A stretch of 64,000 nt of DNA from Cruoricaptor ignavus (GTDB lineage: Bacteria > Bacteroidota > Bacteroidia > Flavobacteriales > Weeksellaceae). Location of the stretch: NCBI RefSeq assembly GCF_900141665.1, contig NZ_FQYI01000001.1, positions 124,001-188,000 of the forward strand, written 5' to 3'. The notes beneath the pieces were generated by a model. It had not been told where the DNA came from. It saw nothing but the letters and a program-made list of their open reading frames with translations, and searched no databases. A program made the position numbers and the translations under genes. Shown here piece by piece: positions 52,436 through 61,897 of this stretch; within the stretch, counting starts at the first letter, position 1; each line of letters begins with the position of its first letter.

Positions 52436-53377
52436 ATGAAGCTTACGACCGATACTTTTTCCACCGAATTTTTGCGCCTGGCAGGAGATTTTGCCGAAAG
52501 GAAATTCCTTTTAGGAATCAGTGGCGGTGCGGATTCTATGGTGCTGGCAGACCTTTGCCTGAGGCTGAATTTTCGGTTCGAAATTGCGCACATCAACTAT
52601 AAACTTCGCGGAGAAGATTCCGAAAAGGATGAAGCATTGGTACGGCACTTCGCCGAAGAAAACGGGATTGCACACCATATATATAAGGTCTCGGCAAGTG
52701 ATGGTAAACCGCGGCATTCCGTCCAGATTTGGGCCAGAAACCTGCGCTATGATTTTTTCTTCAAACTTTTATCGGAAAGAAACCTGGCCGCCGTGCTTAC
52801 GGCGCACCATTTAGACGACCAGTTGGAAACCTTTCTCATCAATCTTTCCCGTGGATCTGGGATAAAAGGCCTGGGCGGAATTCCAGCGAAATCCGATAAA
52901 ATCCTGCGGCCGCTGCTGAATTTTACCAAGGATGAAATCTACGATTATGCTGAAGCGCACGGCGTAATTTTCCGTGAAGATTTGAGCAATTTTTCAGATG
53001 ATTATTTGCGGAACAGGGTGCGGCACGATGTTTCGCCGAAACTGAAGAAGGTTTTCCCGAATTTTCTTTCGGGCTTCGGCGAATCCATACAGCACCTGAA
53101 TTCTGCGAATGCCTTTATACAAAGGGAAATTGTCAAGGCTTTTTCCGAGATTTTTGTAGATGGTGATGATGAGAACTTCCGCCTGAACCGTGAAAAACTT
53201 CTGGGAAAAGATGAGTTTTTATCAAGGGAAATCATCCGCAGGTTAGGTTTCAGCGGCGAAGAAATCGCGAAGGTTTTATCGGCGGAAAGCGGCAAAATGC
53301 TCCGTAGCAGAACGCACGAAATCTGGATCACGCGCCAAGAAATAATATGCAGAACTCGAAGTAGAAACAAACAATAA
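52436..53377 (+). CDS. tilS: tRNA(Ile)-lysidine synthetase, short form
   Basis: TilS converts C34 of tRNA-Ile(CAU) to lysidine. The 313-residue protein has the PP-loop SGGADSMVL, AHINYKLRG, the HHLDDQLETFLINLSRGSG motif and the GLGGIPAK segment, so the catalytic N-terminal half and the linker are complete. It stops where many relatives of about 430 residues continue into a C-terminal tRNA-binding domain, and resembles the short Aquifex form. The stop is followed at once by the nusG terminator, so there is no room for a lost tail. The start MKLTTD was chosen over a TTG six bases upstream. Confidence 0.9.
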   Translation: MKLTTDTFSTEFLRLAGDFAERKFLLGISGGADSMVLADLCLRLNFRFEIAHINYKLRGEDSEKDEALVRHFAEENGIAHHIYKVSASDGKPRHSVQIWARNLRYDFFFKLLSERNLAAVLTAHHLDDQLETFLINLSRGSGIKGLGGIPAKSDKILRPLLNFTKDEIYDYAEAHGVIFREDLSNFSDDYLRNRVRHDVSPKLKKVFPNFLSGFGESIQHLNSANAFIQREIVKAFSEIFVDGDDENFRLNREKLLGKDEFLSREIIRRLGFSGEEIAKVLSAESGKMLRSRTHEIWITRQEIICRTRSRNKQ

Positions 53378-53400
53378 AAAAACCGCTAAATAAGCGGCTA
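53374..53400 (-). terminator. Intrinsic terminator after nusG
   Basis: Stem CCGCT/AGCGG with a five-base loop; on the minus strand seven T follow. It closes the tuf-tRNA-Trp-secE-nusG unit and also lies at the end of tilS. Confidence 0.8.
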
Positions 53401-53406
53401 TCATTA

Positions 53407-53955
53407 TTAAGTGATTTTTTCGACCTGCATAAAATTCAGCTCCATCGGGGTTTTTCTGCCAAAGATTGATACCGAGACTTCTATTTTCTTTTTATCTTCA
53501 ATAATTTTTTCTACAGTACCGGTAAAGCTGTTAAAAGGTCCGTCTATCACTTTTACACTTTCGCCTATCTCAAAAGGAATCGCTGCGTCTACAGGGAATT
53601 CGGAAAGCTCGTCCATTTTTCCAAGCATACGGTTTACCTCGCTCTTTCGCATTGGTACCGGATCTCCGCCCTTTGTTAAAGACAAAAAAGATACTACACC
53701 TGGAATGTTTTTGATGATATGTGGTATTTCGCCACTGAGATTGGCTTCAACCATTAAGTAGCCTGGATAGTACGGGCGTTCTTTCGGAACCTTTTTTCCG
53801 TTTTTCAGCTGGATTACCTTCTCCATAGGTATCACTACCTGGGTAACATAATCCTCCATACCAAGACGCTTCATTTCGTTCTCGATATAGTTTTTTACTT
53901 TATTTTCCTGACCGCTGACTGCCTTCAGCACATACCACTTCAGATCTTCACTCAT
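53407..53955 (-). CDS. nusG: Transcription termination/antitermination protein NusG
   Basis: NusG is the universal elongation factor that binds RNA polymerase. The 182 residues contain the NGN domain (KWYVLKAVSGQENKV, YYPGYLMV) and a C-terminal KOW domain (VKVIDGPFNSFTGTVEKI). It follows secE by nine bases. Unusually, the next element is a terminator and convergent tilS, not rplK. Confidence 0.96.
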   Translation of the reverse strand: MSEDLKWYVLKAVSGQENKVKNYIENEMKRLGMEDYVTQVVIPMEKVIQLKNGKKVPKERPYYPGYLMVEANLSGEIPHIIKNIPGVVSFLSLTKGGDPVPMRKSEVNRMLGKMDELSEFPVDAAIPFEIGESVKVIDGPFNSFTGTVEKIIEDKKKIEVSVSIFGRKTPMELNFMQVEKIT

Positions 53956-53964
53956 TGGAAAATA

Positions 53965-54168
53965 TTAGTTGAACAAATTGATGAGCAATGTTAAAATATT
54001 TCTGATTGCCTTGGCAAAGAGTTCATCAACTCCAAAGGTGAAAAGTGAAAGAAGTACGGTACTTACAGTAACCACTACGGCGGACTGCTGCAAGTCTGCC
54101 CACTTCGGCCACTCAACCTTATGACGGAATTCGTAGAAAGAATCTTTTATGTAATTTACTAAACTCAT
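53965..54168 (-). CDS. secE: Preprotein translocase subunit SecE
   Basis: SecE is the essential clamp subunit of SecYEG. The 67-residue single-helix form starts MSLVNYIKDSFYEF and has the HKVEWPKW motif and one membrane helix (about 35-58). A longer frame to 54192 would extend into the tRNA-Trp gene, so the start at 54168 was chosen. It sits between tRNA-Trp and nusG. Confidence 0.95.
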   Translation of the reverse strand: MSLVNYIKDSFYEFRHKVEWPKWADLQQSAVVVTVSTVLLSLFTFGVDELFAKAIRNILTLLINLFN

Positions 54169-54181
54169 TGCCTTACAAAAG

Positions 54182-54252
54182 CACGGGCACAAGGATTCGA
54201 ACCCTGATCAACGGTTTTGGAGACCGGTATCCTACCATTGGACGATGCCCGT
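54182..54252 (-). tRNA. tRNA-Trp (anticodon CCA)
   Basis: Cloverleaf on the minus strand: acceptor ACGGGCA/TGCCCGT, D stem GTCC/GGAT with one G-T pair, anticodon loop CTCCAAA with CCA, and T arm with loop TTCGAAT. The outermost anticodon-stem pair is C opposite T, a mismatch. The order tuf, tRNA-Trp, secE, nusG is the classical bacterial one. CCA is not encoded. Confidence 0.94.
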
Positions 54253-54257
54253 AGATT

Positions 54258-54293
54258 AAAAAAGTCCCGCAAGTTTCCTCACGGGAACTTTTT
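54258..54293 (-). terminator. Terminator-like hairpin after tuf
   Basis: Near-perfect stem AAAGTCCCG against CGGGAACTTT (one bulged base), loop of about twelve; on the minus strand a T-run follows. It lies between tuf and tRNA-Trp and no promoter core follows, so partial read-through or processing is likely. Confidence 0.7.
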
Positions 54294-54311
54294 ATTATTT
54301 AAACTAATCTT

Positions 54312-55499
54312 TTAGTCAAGGATTTCAGTAACCTGACCTGCACCTACAGTTCTGCCGCCTTCGCGGATAGCGAAACGAAGACCTACATTAAGTGCAATTG
54401 GCTGAAGAAGTTCAACAGTAATGGTAAGGTTGTCACCAGGCATTACCATCTCAGTTCCTTCAGGCAGGAAGATTTCACCTGTAACATCGGTAGTTCTCAC
54501 ATAGAACTGCGGACGGTACTTGTTGTGGAACGGCGTGTGGCGGCCACCCTCTTCCTTGGAAAGGATATAAACCTCTGCCTTGAATTTCTTGTGCGGAGTA
54601 ACGGAACCTTGCTTAGCGATTACCATACCTCTCTTGATGTCAGTTTTTTCAATACCTCTCAAAAGAAGACCAACATTATCACCAGCTTCACCTCTGTCAA
54701 GGATTTTGCGGAACATTTCCACACCAGTTACAGTAGAAGTAAGTTTCTCATCGCCCATACCTACGATGTCCACAGCATCACCAGTGTTGATAACACCGGA
54801 TTCGATACGGCCAGTTGCTACGGTACCACGACCAGTGATGGAGAATACATCTTCAATCGGCATCAGGAATGGCTTATCCTGGTCACGAACCGGCTGCTCA
54901 ATCCAAGTATCCACAGCATCCATAAGCTCTTCCACAGTTTTCACCCACTTGTCTTCACCGTTAAGTGCGCCAAGTGCAGAACCCTGGATTACAGGAGAAT
55001 TGTCACCATCATATTCATAAGTAGAAAGAAGGTCGCGAAGCTCAAGCTCTACAAGCTCAAGAAGCTCAGCATCATCCACCATATCCACTTTGTTCATAAA
55101 CACTACGATGCGCGGTACATTTACCTGGCGGCAAAGCAGGATATGCTCACGAGTTTGCGGCATAGGACCGTCCGTAGCAGCACACACAAGGATAGCACCG
55201 TCCATCTGAGCAGCACCAGTAACCATGTTCTTCACATAGTCGGCGTGTCCAGGGCAGTCCACGTGTGCATAGTGTCTGTTCTCAGTTTCGTACTCGATGT
55301 GCGCAGTGTTGATGGTGATACCTCTTTCTTTTTCTTCCGGAGCAGAGTCGATAGCGGAGAAGTCTCTTTTCTCAGCAAGACCTTTGTCAGAAAGCACTTT
55401 GGAGATTGCCGCAGTAAGAGTGGTTTTACCGTGGTCTACGTGACCGATGGTACCGATGTTCAAGTGCGGCTTGTTACGATTAAACGTTTCCTTTGCCAT
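54312..55499 (-). CDS. tuf: Elongation factor Tu
   Basis: EF-Tu delivers aminoacyl-tRNA to the ribosome. The 395 residues have [10 protein letters not shown] (P-loop), the switch [26 protein letters not shown] and the three-domain layout of EF-Tu. A TATATTTG core lies upstream and a terminator-like hairpin downstream. It probably heads the tuf-tRNA-Trp-secE-nusG unit. Confidence 0.98.
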   Translation of the reverse strand: MAKETFNRNKPHLNIGTIGHVDHGKTTLTAAISKVLSDKGLAEKRDFSAIDSAPEEKERGITINTAHIEYETENRHYAHVDCPGHADYVKNMVTGAAQMDGAILVCAATDGPMPQTREHILLCRQVNVPRIVVFMNKVDMVDDAELLELVELELRDLLSTYEYDGDNSPVIQGSALGALNGEDKWVKTVEELMDAVDTWIEQPVRDQDKPFLMPIEDVFSITGRGTVATGRIESGVINTGDAVDIVGMGDEKLTSTVTGVEMFRKILDRGEAGDNVGLLLRGIEKTDIKRGMVIAKQGSVTPHKKFKAEVYILSKEEGGRHTPFHNKYRPQFYVRTTDVTGEIFLPEGTEMVMPGDNLTITVELLQPIALNVGLRFAIREGGRTVGAGQVTEILD

Positions 55500-55542
55500 G
55501 ATTTTAAATTATTGATTATTTTTTAGTTTCGTTTTCGGTTTG

Positions 55543-55550
55543 CAAATATA
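55543..55550 (-). promoter_or_regulatory. -7 box (TATATTTG) for tuf
   Basis: An exact TAnnTTTG core on the minus strand, 43 bases before the tuf ATG. No TTTG at the standard distance. Confidence 0.55.
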
Positions 55551-55580
55551 AGCAAATTTCATAATAAAAAAATTTTTTGC

Positions 55581-55612
55581 AAAAAAATCGCGCACCATTC
55601 TAAAGTGCGCGA
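55581..55612 (-). terminator. Intrinsic terminator after the YceI lipoprotein gene
   Basis: Eight-base perfect stem TCGCGCAC/GTGCGCGA, loop of nine; on the minus strand seven T follow. Confidence 0.88.
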
Positions 55613-55631
55613 CTCTGTATTGCGCGGAATT

Positions 55632-56303
55632 TTATTTTTTTGCTAAAATATTAAGATCCAGCTCCACATCCTGCGATATAGCCCAGTCGGCAGGGTTGCC
55701 CTCCGTTTTATAATTCAGTCCCCAGTCTTTCCTGTTGATAATGAATTTTGAAGCCAGCCTCAACTCATTTTCTGCCACATCAACTTTTGCCGGGAAGGTT
55801 ACATTCACCGTCTGACCTTTAATGCTCAGATTTCCGCTCACCAGCTTATTGGCACCCTCAAGTCTGGCTTCGGTTCCAGCAGCCAGATCCTCAACTTTTG
55901 TGATAGTAAAAACAACATTCGGGTGGCTTGCAACATCGAAGAAATCTTCGCTTTTCAGGTGCTCGTCCAGGTCGGTAGATTTCTTTCCTTCATTTGGGTT
56001 TACTGCAGCAGGATCTGTAAGCAGCGTGTTCATATCTGCGGTATACTCACCGGAAACGAGGTTGCCGTTATCGGCCGAAAGCGTGCCAGTGCCGGATACC
56101 GTGCCGTAGCGGGGATTGAGGCCGCCCTTGTGCGTCGCGTGCCACTTGATGGTGGAGGCGGACTGATCAATGGTGTAGGCATCGCCGGAGTGCGCCGCCG
56201 CGCTCTGCTCGGTACCGGTAGAAACGCTGTCTGCAGTTTTGTTGTCCTTGCATGCCGTAGCTGCCAATGCCGCAGCAAACATCATTACTGTAATTTTTTT
56301 CAT
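55632..56303 (-). CDS. YceI family lipoprotein
   Basis: The 223-residue protein has a lipoprotein signal (lipobox ATAC), a Thr/Ser/Ala-rich spacer, and a YceI lipocalin-like domain from about residue 45: QSASTIKWHATHKGG, HLKSEDFFDVASHPNVVF and the closing strands. YceI proteins bind isoprenoid-like lipids. It is a paralogue of the soluble YceI at 13782-14351, differing in being membrane-anchored. Its own promoter core sits in the 38-base gap to the efflux pump gene, so it seems separately expressed. Confidence 0.9.
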   Translation of the reverse strand: MKKITVMMFAAALAATACKDNKTADSVSTGTEQSAAAHSGDAYTIDQSASTIKWHATHKGGLNPRYGTVSGTGTLSADNGNLVSGEYTADMNTLLTDPAAVNPNEGKKSTDLDEHLKSEDFFDVASHPNVVFTITKVEDLAAGTEARLEGANKLVSGNLSIKGQTVNVTFPAKVDVAENELRLASKFIINRKDWGLNYKTEGNPADWAISQDVELDLNILAKK

Positions 56304-56326
56304 TAGAATAAATTTAGATTATCCGC

Positions 56327-56334
56327 AAATATAC
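56327..56334 (-). promoter_or_regulatory. -7 box (TATATTTG) for the YceI lipoprotein
   Basis: An exact TAnnTTTG core on the minus strand, 23 bases before the ATG, inside the gap after czcA. Confidence 0.6.
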
Positions 56335-56341
56335 ATTTTTT

Positions 56342-59300
56342 TTATATTGATCTGCGGCCAGGCCTTACGCCTCTACCTTCGTGGTTGAATATCCGAAAAA
56401 TCACAGGGAAGATCAGCAGGGTAAGCACCGTGGCCGTCTGCAGCCCGCCGATGATCACGATGGCAAGCGGCTTTTGCGACTCCGAGCCTATGCCCGTGGA
56501 AAGCGCAGCGGGTACCAGCCCTATGGTCGCCATCAGCGCCGTCATCACCACCGGCCGTGTGCGGTCGCGGATGCCTTTGGCAATGGCGGTATCCACATTC
56601 ATTCCTAATTTTATATTTTTATGAAATTCCGTGAGGAGAATCACGCCGTTCTGGATGCATATCCCAAACAGGGCAATGAACCCCACACCGGCAGAAATGC
56701 CGAAATTCATCCGGGTAAGGTGCAGCGCGATGATGCCTCCTATGAGCGAGAAGGGGACATTCGCCAATACCAGCAGCGCGTCCTTCATATTACCGAAAAG
56801 TATGAACAGGAGGAAAAATATCCCGAGCAAACTTATAGGAACCACCTGCCCCAGCCGCTTTGTGGCACGCTGCTGATTTTCAAACTGCCCCGTCCATCCA
56901 ACCCGGTACCCCTCCGGGATTTTGATTTCCGAGACCTTTTTCTGCGCCTCTGCGATGGTGCTGCCCAGGTCGCGGTCGCGGATGGAGAACTTGATACCGA
57001 TGTACCTTTTAATATCATCCCGATAGATAAAGGCAGCGCCATTCTGCCGGCGGATGTTGCAGATTTCCCTCAGGGGGATGAGGCCTCCCTCCTGCGTGGG
57101 CACCATCAGCTGGGCAATATCGTTTTCATCCTTCCGGTAATCCTTTTCGTAGCGGATGCGGATATCGAAGCGCCGCTCGCCCTCGTAAAGCGTGGATGCC
57201 GTGACGCCTCCGAAAGCCGCCTCCAGCACAGCCTGTGCATCGTCCAGCGACACGCCGTACTGCGCCATCTTCTGCCGGTTGAGAATTACCGACACCTCCG
57301 GCTGCCCGATGTTTTTAATAATGCCCGCATCCTCTATCCCTTTGATATCCTTTATTTTATCTAAAACCTCTTTGGCAATACGGTCCAGAGTGCGAAGATT
57401 ATCGCCATAAATCTTGATGCCGTTTTCTGCCTTAAAACCTGCCACCGCCTCTGCCACATTATCCGAGATCGGCTGTGAGTAGTTGTAGGTCACTCCCTGA
57501 TACTGCCGCAGCTTGCCGTCCATCTCCCCTATCAGTTCGTCGTAGGATATTTTGCGTTCCCATTTCTCTTTCGGTTTCAGGTTTACGGCAAATTGTATAA
57601 ATCCGAAGCCGTTGGGGTCGGTGCCGTCGTTGCTGCGCCCGGTTTGGGTAAGCACCCCGGTGACTTCCGGCAGGCTCAGGATTTCTTTTTTAAGTTTCTC
57701 GGTTGTTTTCAGGGATTCGTTGAGGCTCGTGCTCATTGGGAGCTCTGCAGTCACCCACAGGGCGCCCTCGTTCAGTGTCGGTAAAAATTCCGTCCCGAGA
57801 AATTTAGCCGAGAACAGCGTGATGACAAGGAATGCCAGCGCCGCGGCGAGGCTGCTTTTCTTGTGTTTAAAGGTATAAACGAATGCCTTTTCCACAATCC
57901 TGTCCCAGAATTGTACGAATTTATTATGCTTCTCGCGCACATTTTTGTTGAGCAAAATATGGCACAGCACCGGCACCAGCGTAAGCGTGAAGAGCAGCGC
58001 GCCCAGCAGTGCGAAGCCCAGCGTATACGCCAGCGGGGAGAACATCTTGCCCTCCACCTTCTGGAAGGAGAATATCGGCAGCAGCGAGGTGATGATGATG
58101 AGCTTTGAGAAAAAAATCGCCTTGCCAAGCCCCGCGCCGGTATTTTTTATCCAGCCGCCTTTCGCCATCCTGTTGAAGCGCTCCATCCCGTATTTTGATG
58201 CTTTATGATCCAGCATTACAAAGATTCCTTCCACCATTACCACAGCCCCGTCTATAATGATTCCGAAATCTATCGCGCCTAGGGAGAGGAGGTTGGCGCT
58301 CATACCAGCCAAATTAAGGCAGAAAAAGGCAAACAGCAGCGACAGCGGTATCACGAGGGCGACTATGAGCGTGGTACGCCAGTCCGCCATGAAGAGGAAG
58401 ACCACCACCGTCACCAGCACGATGCCTTCCAGGAGGTTGTGCTCCACGGTGCTCGTGGTGAAATCCATAAGGTCCTGCCTGTCGTAAAATGTTCTGAGTT
58501 TTACATCCGGCGGGAGGATCTTCGTGTTCAGCTCCTCTATTTTTTCTTTTACCGCCTTCAGTACTTCTTCAGGGTTTTCGCCTTTGCGCATCACCACGAT
58601 GCCTGCTACCACATCGTTTTTATCGTTAAGCCCTGCCTGTCCCACTCTGGGTAGGGAGCCTTCCTCCACCTTTGCTATGTTTTTTACGAGGATAGGGTTC
58701 CCGCGGTCGTTCCTTACGATTACATTTTCGATATCCTGAATGCTGCCCAGCAGCCCGATGCCGCGCACCACATAAGACTGGCCGCTTTTCTCAATCACAT
58801 CCCCGCCCACATTCAGGTTGCTGCGCGACACGGCCTCGTGGATCGCCGCCGAGGTAAGCCCGAAGGTTTCCAGCTTTCTCGGGTCTATGCTGATGAGGTA
58901 AATTTTTTCCTGACCGCCGAAGACATTGACATCTGCCACACCCGGTACGCCCCGCAGCGCCCTATCCACCACCCAGTTCTGAAGCGTCAGCAACTCCCGC
59001 GAATCGCGCTTTGGGCTCTCCAGCGTGTAGCGAAAAATCTCGCCCGTGGGCCCGTAGGGGGGCTGCACCTCCGGCTCGGCGCCGTCTGGGAGCTCCACGG
59101 TGCGGATGAGGTTATTCACCTGGTTTCTTGCAAAAGCATCCTCTACGCCATCATCAAACATTATTTTAATGATGGACAGGCCGAACATCGTGGTGCTGCG
59201 GATGTTTGTTTTCTTCTGCAGCGGGCTCATCGCCAATTCCACCGGGGTGGTCACGAAGCGCTCCACCTCCTCGGCGCTGCGGCCGTTCCACTGGGTGATG

Positions 59301-59455
59301 ATGGTTATTTGGGTATTGGTAACATCCGGAAACGCATCTATCGGCATCTGCCGGAAGCTGATGATGCCTGCTACCGTCAGTATTGTGACCCAAAAAAATG
59401 TAAAGCCCTTGTTCTTCAGCGAAAAGGCGATGATATTTTTTATTAATTTGTTCAT
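56342..59455 (-). CDS. czcA: Heavy-metal efflux RND pump, CzcA type
   Basis: The 1037-residue inner-membrane pump exports metal ions, driven by protons, with an adaptor and outer-membrane channel. It has twelve helices and two large periplasmic loops, as usual for RND proteins. The charged helix-4 signature is DFGIIIDGAVVMVEG at 396-410 (Asp396, Asp402), the form found in divalent-cation pumps (zinc, cobalt, cadmium, nickel) rather than the monovalent Cu/Ag pumps. The likely substrate is therefore a divalent ion, although annotation as CusA is common. It is the last gene of the five-gene operon. Confidence 0.9.
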   Translation of the reverse strand: MNKLIKNIIAFSLKNKGFTFFWVTILTVAGIISFRQMPIDAFPDVTNTQITIITQWNGRSAEEVERFVTTPVELAMSPLQKKTNIRSTTMFGLSIIKIMFDDGVEDAFARNQVNNLIRTVELPDGAEPEVQPPYGPTGEIFRYTLESPKRDSRELLTLQNWVVDRALRGVPGVADVNVFGGQEKIYLISIDPRKLETFGLTSAAIHEAVSRSNLNVGGDVIEKSGQSYVVRGIGLLGSIQDIENVIVRNDRGNPILVKNIAKVEEGSLPRVGQAGLNDKNDVVAGIVVMRKGENPEEVLKAVKEKIEELNTKILPPDVKLRTFYDRQDLMDFTTSTVEHNLLEGIVLVTVVVFLFMADWRTTLIVALVIPLSLLFAFFCLNLAGMSANLLSLGAIDFGIIIDGAVVMVEGIFVMLDHKASKYGMERFNRMAKGGWIKNTGAGLGKAIFFSKLIIITSLLPIFSFQKVEGKMFSPLAYTLGFALLGALLFTLTLVPVLCHILLNKNVREKHNKFVQFWDRIVEKAFVYTFKHKKSSLAAALAFLVITLFSAKFLGTEFLPTLNEGALWVTAELPMSTSLNESLKTTEKLKKEILSLPEVTGVLTQTGRSNDGTDPNGFGFIQFAVNLKPKEKWERKISYDELIGEMDGKLRQYQGVTYNYSQPISDNVAEAVAGFKAENGIKIYGDNLRTLDRIAKEVLDKIKDIKGIEDAGIIKNIGQPEVSVILNRQKMAQYGVSLDDAQAVLEAAFGGVTASTLYEGERRFDIRIRYEKDYRKDENDIAQLMVPTQEGGLIPLREICNIRRQNGAAFIYRDDIKRYIGIKFSIRDRDLGSTIAEAQKKVSEIKIPEGYRVGWTGQFENQQRATKRLGQVVPISLLGIFFLLFILFGNMKDALLVLANVPFSLIGGIIALHLTRMNFGISAGVGFIALFGICIQNGVILLTEFHKNIKLGMNVDTAIAKGIRDRTRPVVMTALMATIGLVPAALSTGIGSESQKPLAIVIIGGLQTATVLTLLIFPVIFRIFNHEGRGVRPGRRSI

Positions 59456-59467
59456 CTTTTTATCAAG

Positions 59468-60574
59468 TTAATATGAAAGTGCTTGGTAGATCATCAGCTG
59501 ATTGCCCGTAGCCACCCTTTCTCCCCTGGCTAGCCCCTCCGAGATGTAGGCGGTATCTTCCGTCTGGCTAAGGACCTGTACCTCCCTTACCTCCACATCC
59601 TTCTCGGAGCGGTACACCACCACGAAGTTTTTATTGTCATCAAAAATCAATGCTGCCGCAGGTATGGCGATAGCGGAGCTTGCGGTGGCGTTTCTCACGG
59701 TGATGGTCGCTTTACTCTCCGGTATCAGTTCGCCGGTGGTGTTTTCCAGATTTACCCTCGCCTGCATGGCATTGGTTTCCGGGTTGATGACTTTTATAAT
59801 CCGGTCTATCGTCCCGGGGTAGCTTTTCCCGGGGTTGGCAATGGTGGATACCTGCACCCTCATCCCTGTCGATATTTTGCTGATGTCGCTCTCATTCACA
59901 TTCACCAGCGCCCAGAGATTTTTCGTATTGGCGATATCGAAAATATTATCGCTGCGGTCGCTGCGGAGCTGCATATCTTTGTTGATGTTTTTATAAACCA
60001 CATATCCAGAGATTGGCGCGGTGACGGTGTAGATATTCCCGTTTTTAATGTTGTAAATCTGGCTGATTTGGCTGGCGCGGCGCAATTCATCCTGGGCGCG
60101 CTGCACACGGCTCTTCGCCTCGGCTACATCGCTGGAAGTATTCAGGCGGCTGTCGTACAGTTCCTTTTGCACCCTCAACTGATTTTGCGCCACAGCAAGT
60201 TCATTCTTGGCATCGCTTACATCCCGCTGGACATCAGAGAGCTCCGTAGAGCGGATGGTGGCGAGCGCCTGTCCTTTATGCACATAATCGCCGAGGCTTA
60301 CATAAACATTCAGCACATTGCCGCCCACCAGCGGATATACATCGATGTACTGATTCTGGTCTGTGGTAATTTTCCCAAAAAACCTGAGCTCTTCCTCCAC
60401 CGGGGCAGCCTGCGCGGTAGCGAGCGTCAGCCCGCTGAGCATGGTTTCGGTAAGGCTGAATTTCTGAGCTTCCGCCGGCTGGGGAGCTTGGTTTTGCGGC
60501 TCTTTTTGGCAGGAGCCCAGCACAAGGGAGGCAGTTGCCGTGAGGATTATTGATTGGATGAAACGGTTTTTCAT
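59468..60574 (-). CDS. czcB: RND efflux adaptor (membrane fusion) protein, CzcB type
   Basis: The 368-residue lipoprotein (lipobox LGSC) joins the RND pump to the TolC-like channel. It has the biotinyl-lipoyl half-motifs (GGNVLNVYVSLGDYVHKGQALATI and the PISGYV region), a helical hairpin about 105-175, and beta-barrel and membrane-proximal domains (GMRVQVSTIANPGKSYPGTI, EVREVQVL). It lies twelve bases before czcA and eleven after the channel gene. No N-terminal His-rich metal-binding domain is visible. Confidence 0.92.
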   Translation of the reverse strand: MKNRFIQSIILTATASLVLGSCQKEPQNQAPQPAEAQKFSLTETMLSGLTLATAQAAPVEEELRFFGKITTDQNQYIDVYPLVGGNVLNVYVSLGDYVHKGQALATIRSTELSDVQRDVSDAKNELAVAQNQLRVQKELYDSRLNTSSDVAEAKSRVQRAQDELRRASQISQIYNIKNGNIYTVTAPISGYVVYKNINKDMQLRSDRSDNIFDIANTKNLWALVNVNESDISKISTGMRVQVSTIANPGKSYPGTIDRIIKVINPETNAMQARVNLENTTGELIPESKATITVRNATASSAIAIPAAALIFDDNKNFVVVYRSEKDVEVREVQVLSQTEDTAYISEGLARGERVATGNQLMIYQALSY

Positions 60575-60585
60575 TTGAAAAGATT

Positions 60586-61827
60586 TTAATTAAAAGGAAC
60601 CTGAATCAGGCGGCTGATTTCTTCTGCATCGGTCAGCACCTGCAGCTGCATATCGCTCAGCTGCATCATCGTTTCATTGAAACTTTCGAGGAAATCGGTA
60701 AAGTCTATCAGGCTCACATTCCCCCGTCGGAAATTCTCCGTCATACCCCGAAATACCTTCTCGAGATCCTGCGTATCCCGCTCAGATACGGAATTTAGAA
60801 GTGCGCGGCTGCTCTGCCATTGCCGGTATGCTTTCGCTACTTCGGCTTGCAGCTCCTGCTTGCGGTATTCGGCGGTAGCTCGTTTCTGCTGCAGTGCCGC
60901 ATCTGCACCAGCAATGTTTCCGTTGTTCTTCTTCCACAGCGGGAGGGGTATGGCGATGCCGGCATTCACTTCATTTTTAAAGACGCCCCCGTCCTGGTTG
61001 TATTGCAGGTATCCGCTAATATCCACAGTGTTCAGGGACTTCTGCCACTCCAGATAGCGGCTGCCGGATTCGATGTCCTTCAGGGCATAGAGGTATTCCG
61101 CATTGTTTTTTTCAGCTTTTATTTTCAAATCTTCCAGGCTGAGGAGCGGCTCGTGCTGTAGTGCGTAGCGGATTTCCTCAGCGGGGAATTCCGGCAGCAG
61201 TTCCTCGGGCAGGCCCGTAAGTATGCGCAAATTCTTTTCTGCCTCGGTGATGGTGCTTATGATTTCCGCGCGCTGGGCTTTTAAATTAATAACTATGGCA
61301 TTCAGCCTTACCGCATCTTTCAGGGATACATTCCGGCGCTCCGCCTGCTGCCTGTACGCCTTTACCAGATCCGCGAGGTAGCCCAGCTGCAGGTCGATGT
61401 TTTCAATCTTCTTTTGGCTGAAGTATACCTCGTATGCCGACTGCCGGAGCCTGGCGAGCAGCTCTACCGCCAGCTGCCTGTACTGCAGCTGCGCCAGTTC
61501 TTTATTGGCGCGCCAGTATTCTACCTCTTTTCTGCGCTTTCCGCCGAGCAGAAACAACTGCGAAATTTGCAGGCTTTTGTAATTTCCTACATTGAAGAAG
61601 GAGGGCTTTTCAGGATTAAGGGCATTAACTTCTAGCTGCGCCTCGGGCAGGTCCCAGATTTTTGCCTGGATGACCTCTGCATCCGCCTGAGAGATATTGT
61701 ATTGCTCGGCGAGGAGCTGCAGATTATTCCTGCGGAATGCGGCTTCCATCTCGGGCAGCGTCAGCCGGGTTTGAGCGCCGGCAGCCGCTGAGACTGATAA
61801 AACTATTGCAGCAAAAACTTTTCTCAT
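60586..61827 (-). CDS. czcC: TolC-family outer-membrane efflux channel, CzcC type
   Basis: The 413-residue protein has a signal peptide (start MRKVFAAIVL, cleavage after AAGAQ) and the OEP repeat of long helices that form a periplasmic tunnel: LQLLAEQYNISQADAEV, YRQQAERRNVSLKDAVRLNA and QKRATAEYRKQELQAEVAKAYRQ. It ends in a short tail. The longer frame to 61848 only adds seven residues before the signal. It follows the sensor kinase by 70 bases and precedes czcB. Confidence 0.9.
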   Translation of the reverse strand: MRKVFAAIVLSVSAAAGAQTRLTLPEMEAAFRRNNLQLLAEQYNISQADAEVIQAKIWDLPEAQLEVNALNPEKPSFFNVGNYKSLQISQLFLLGGKRRKEVEYWRANKELAQLQYRQLAVELLARLRQSAYEVYFSQKKIENIDLQLGYLADLVKAYRQQAERRNVSLKDAVRLNAIVINLKAQRAEIISTITEAEKNLRILTGLPEELLPEFPAEEIRYALQHEPLLSLEDLKIKAEKNNAEYLYALKDIESGSRYLEWQKSLNTVDISGYLQYNQDGGVFKNEVNAGIAIPLPLWKKNNGNIAGADAALQQKRATAEYRKQELQAEVAKAYRQWQSSRALLNSVSERDTQDLEKVFRGMTENFRRGNVSLIDFTDFLESFNETMMQLSDMQLQVLTDAEEISRLIQVPFN

Positions 61828-61897
61828 AAAAGAAAATTGGAGCCGCAAAAATCAATTTACCCGATTAATTAACGCTTTAAAAAATCTTAAATTTCAA

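Noticed and set aside
54525-55526. 333-codon open frame on the plus strand, antisense to tuf
   Set aside because: It is the shadow of a highly biased, strongly expressed gene. The translation has no recognisable domain and lies entirely over tuf and its leader.
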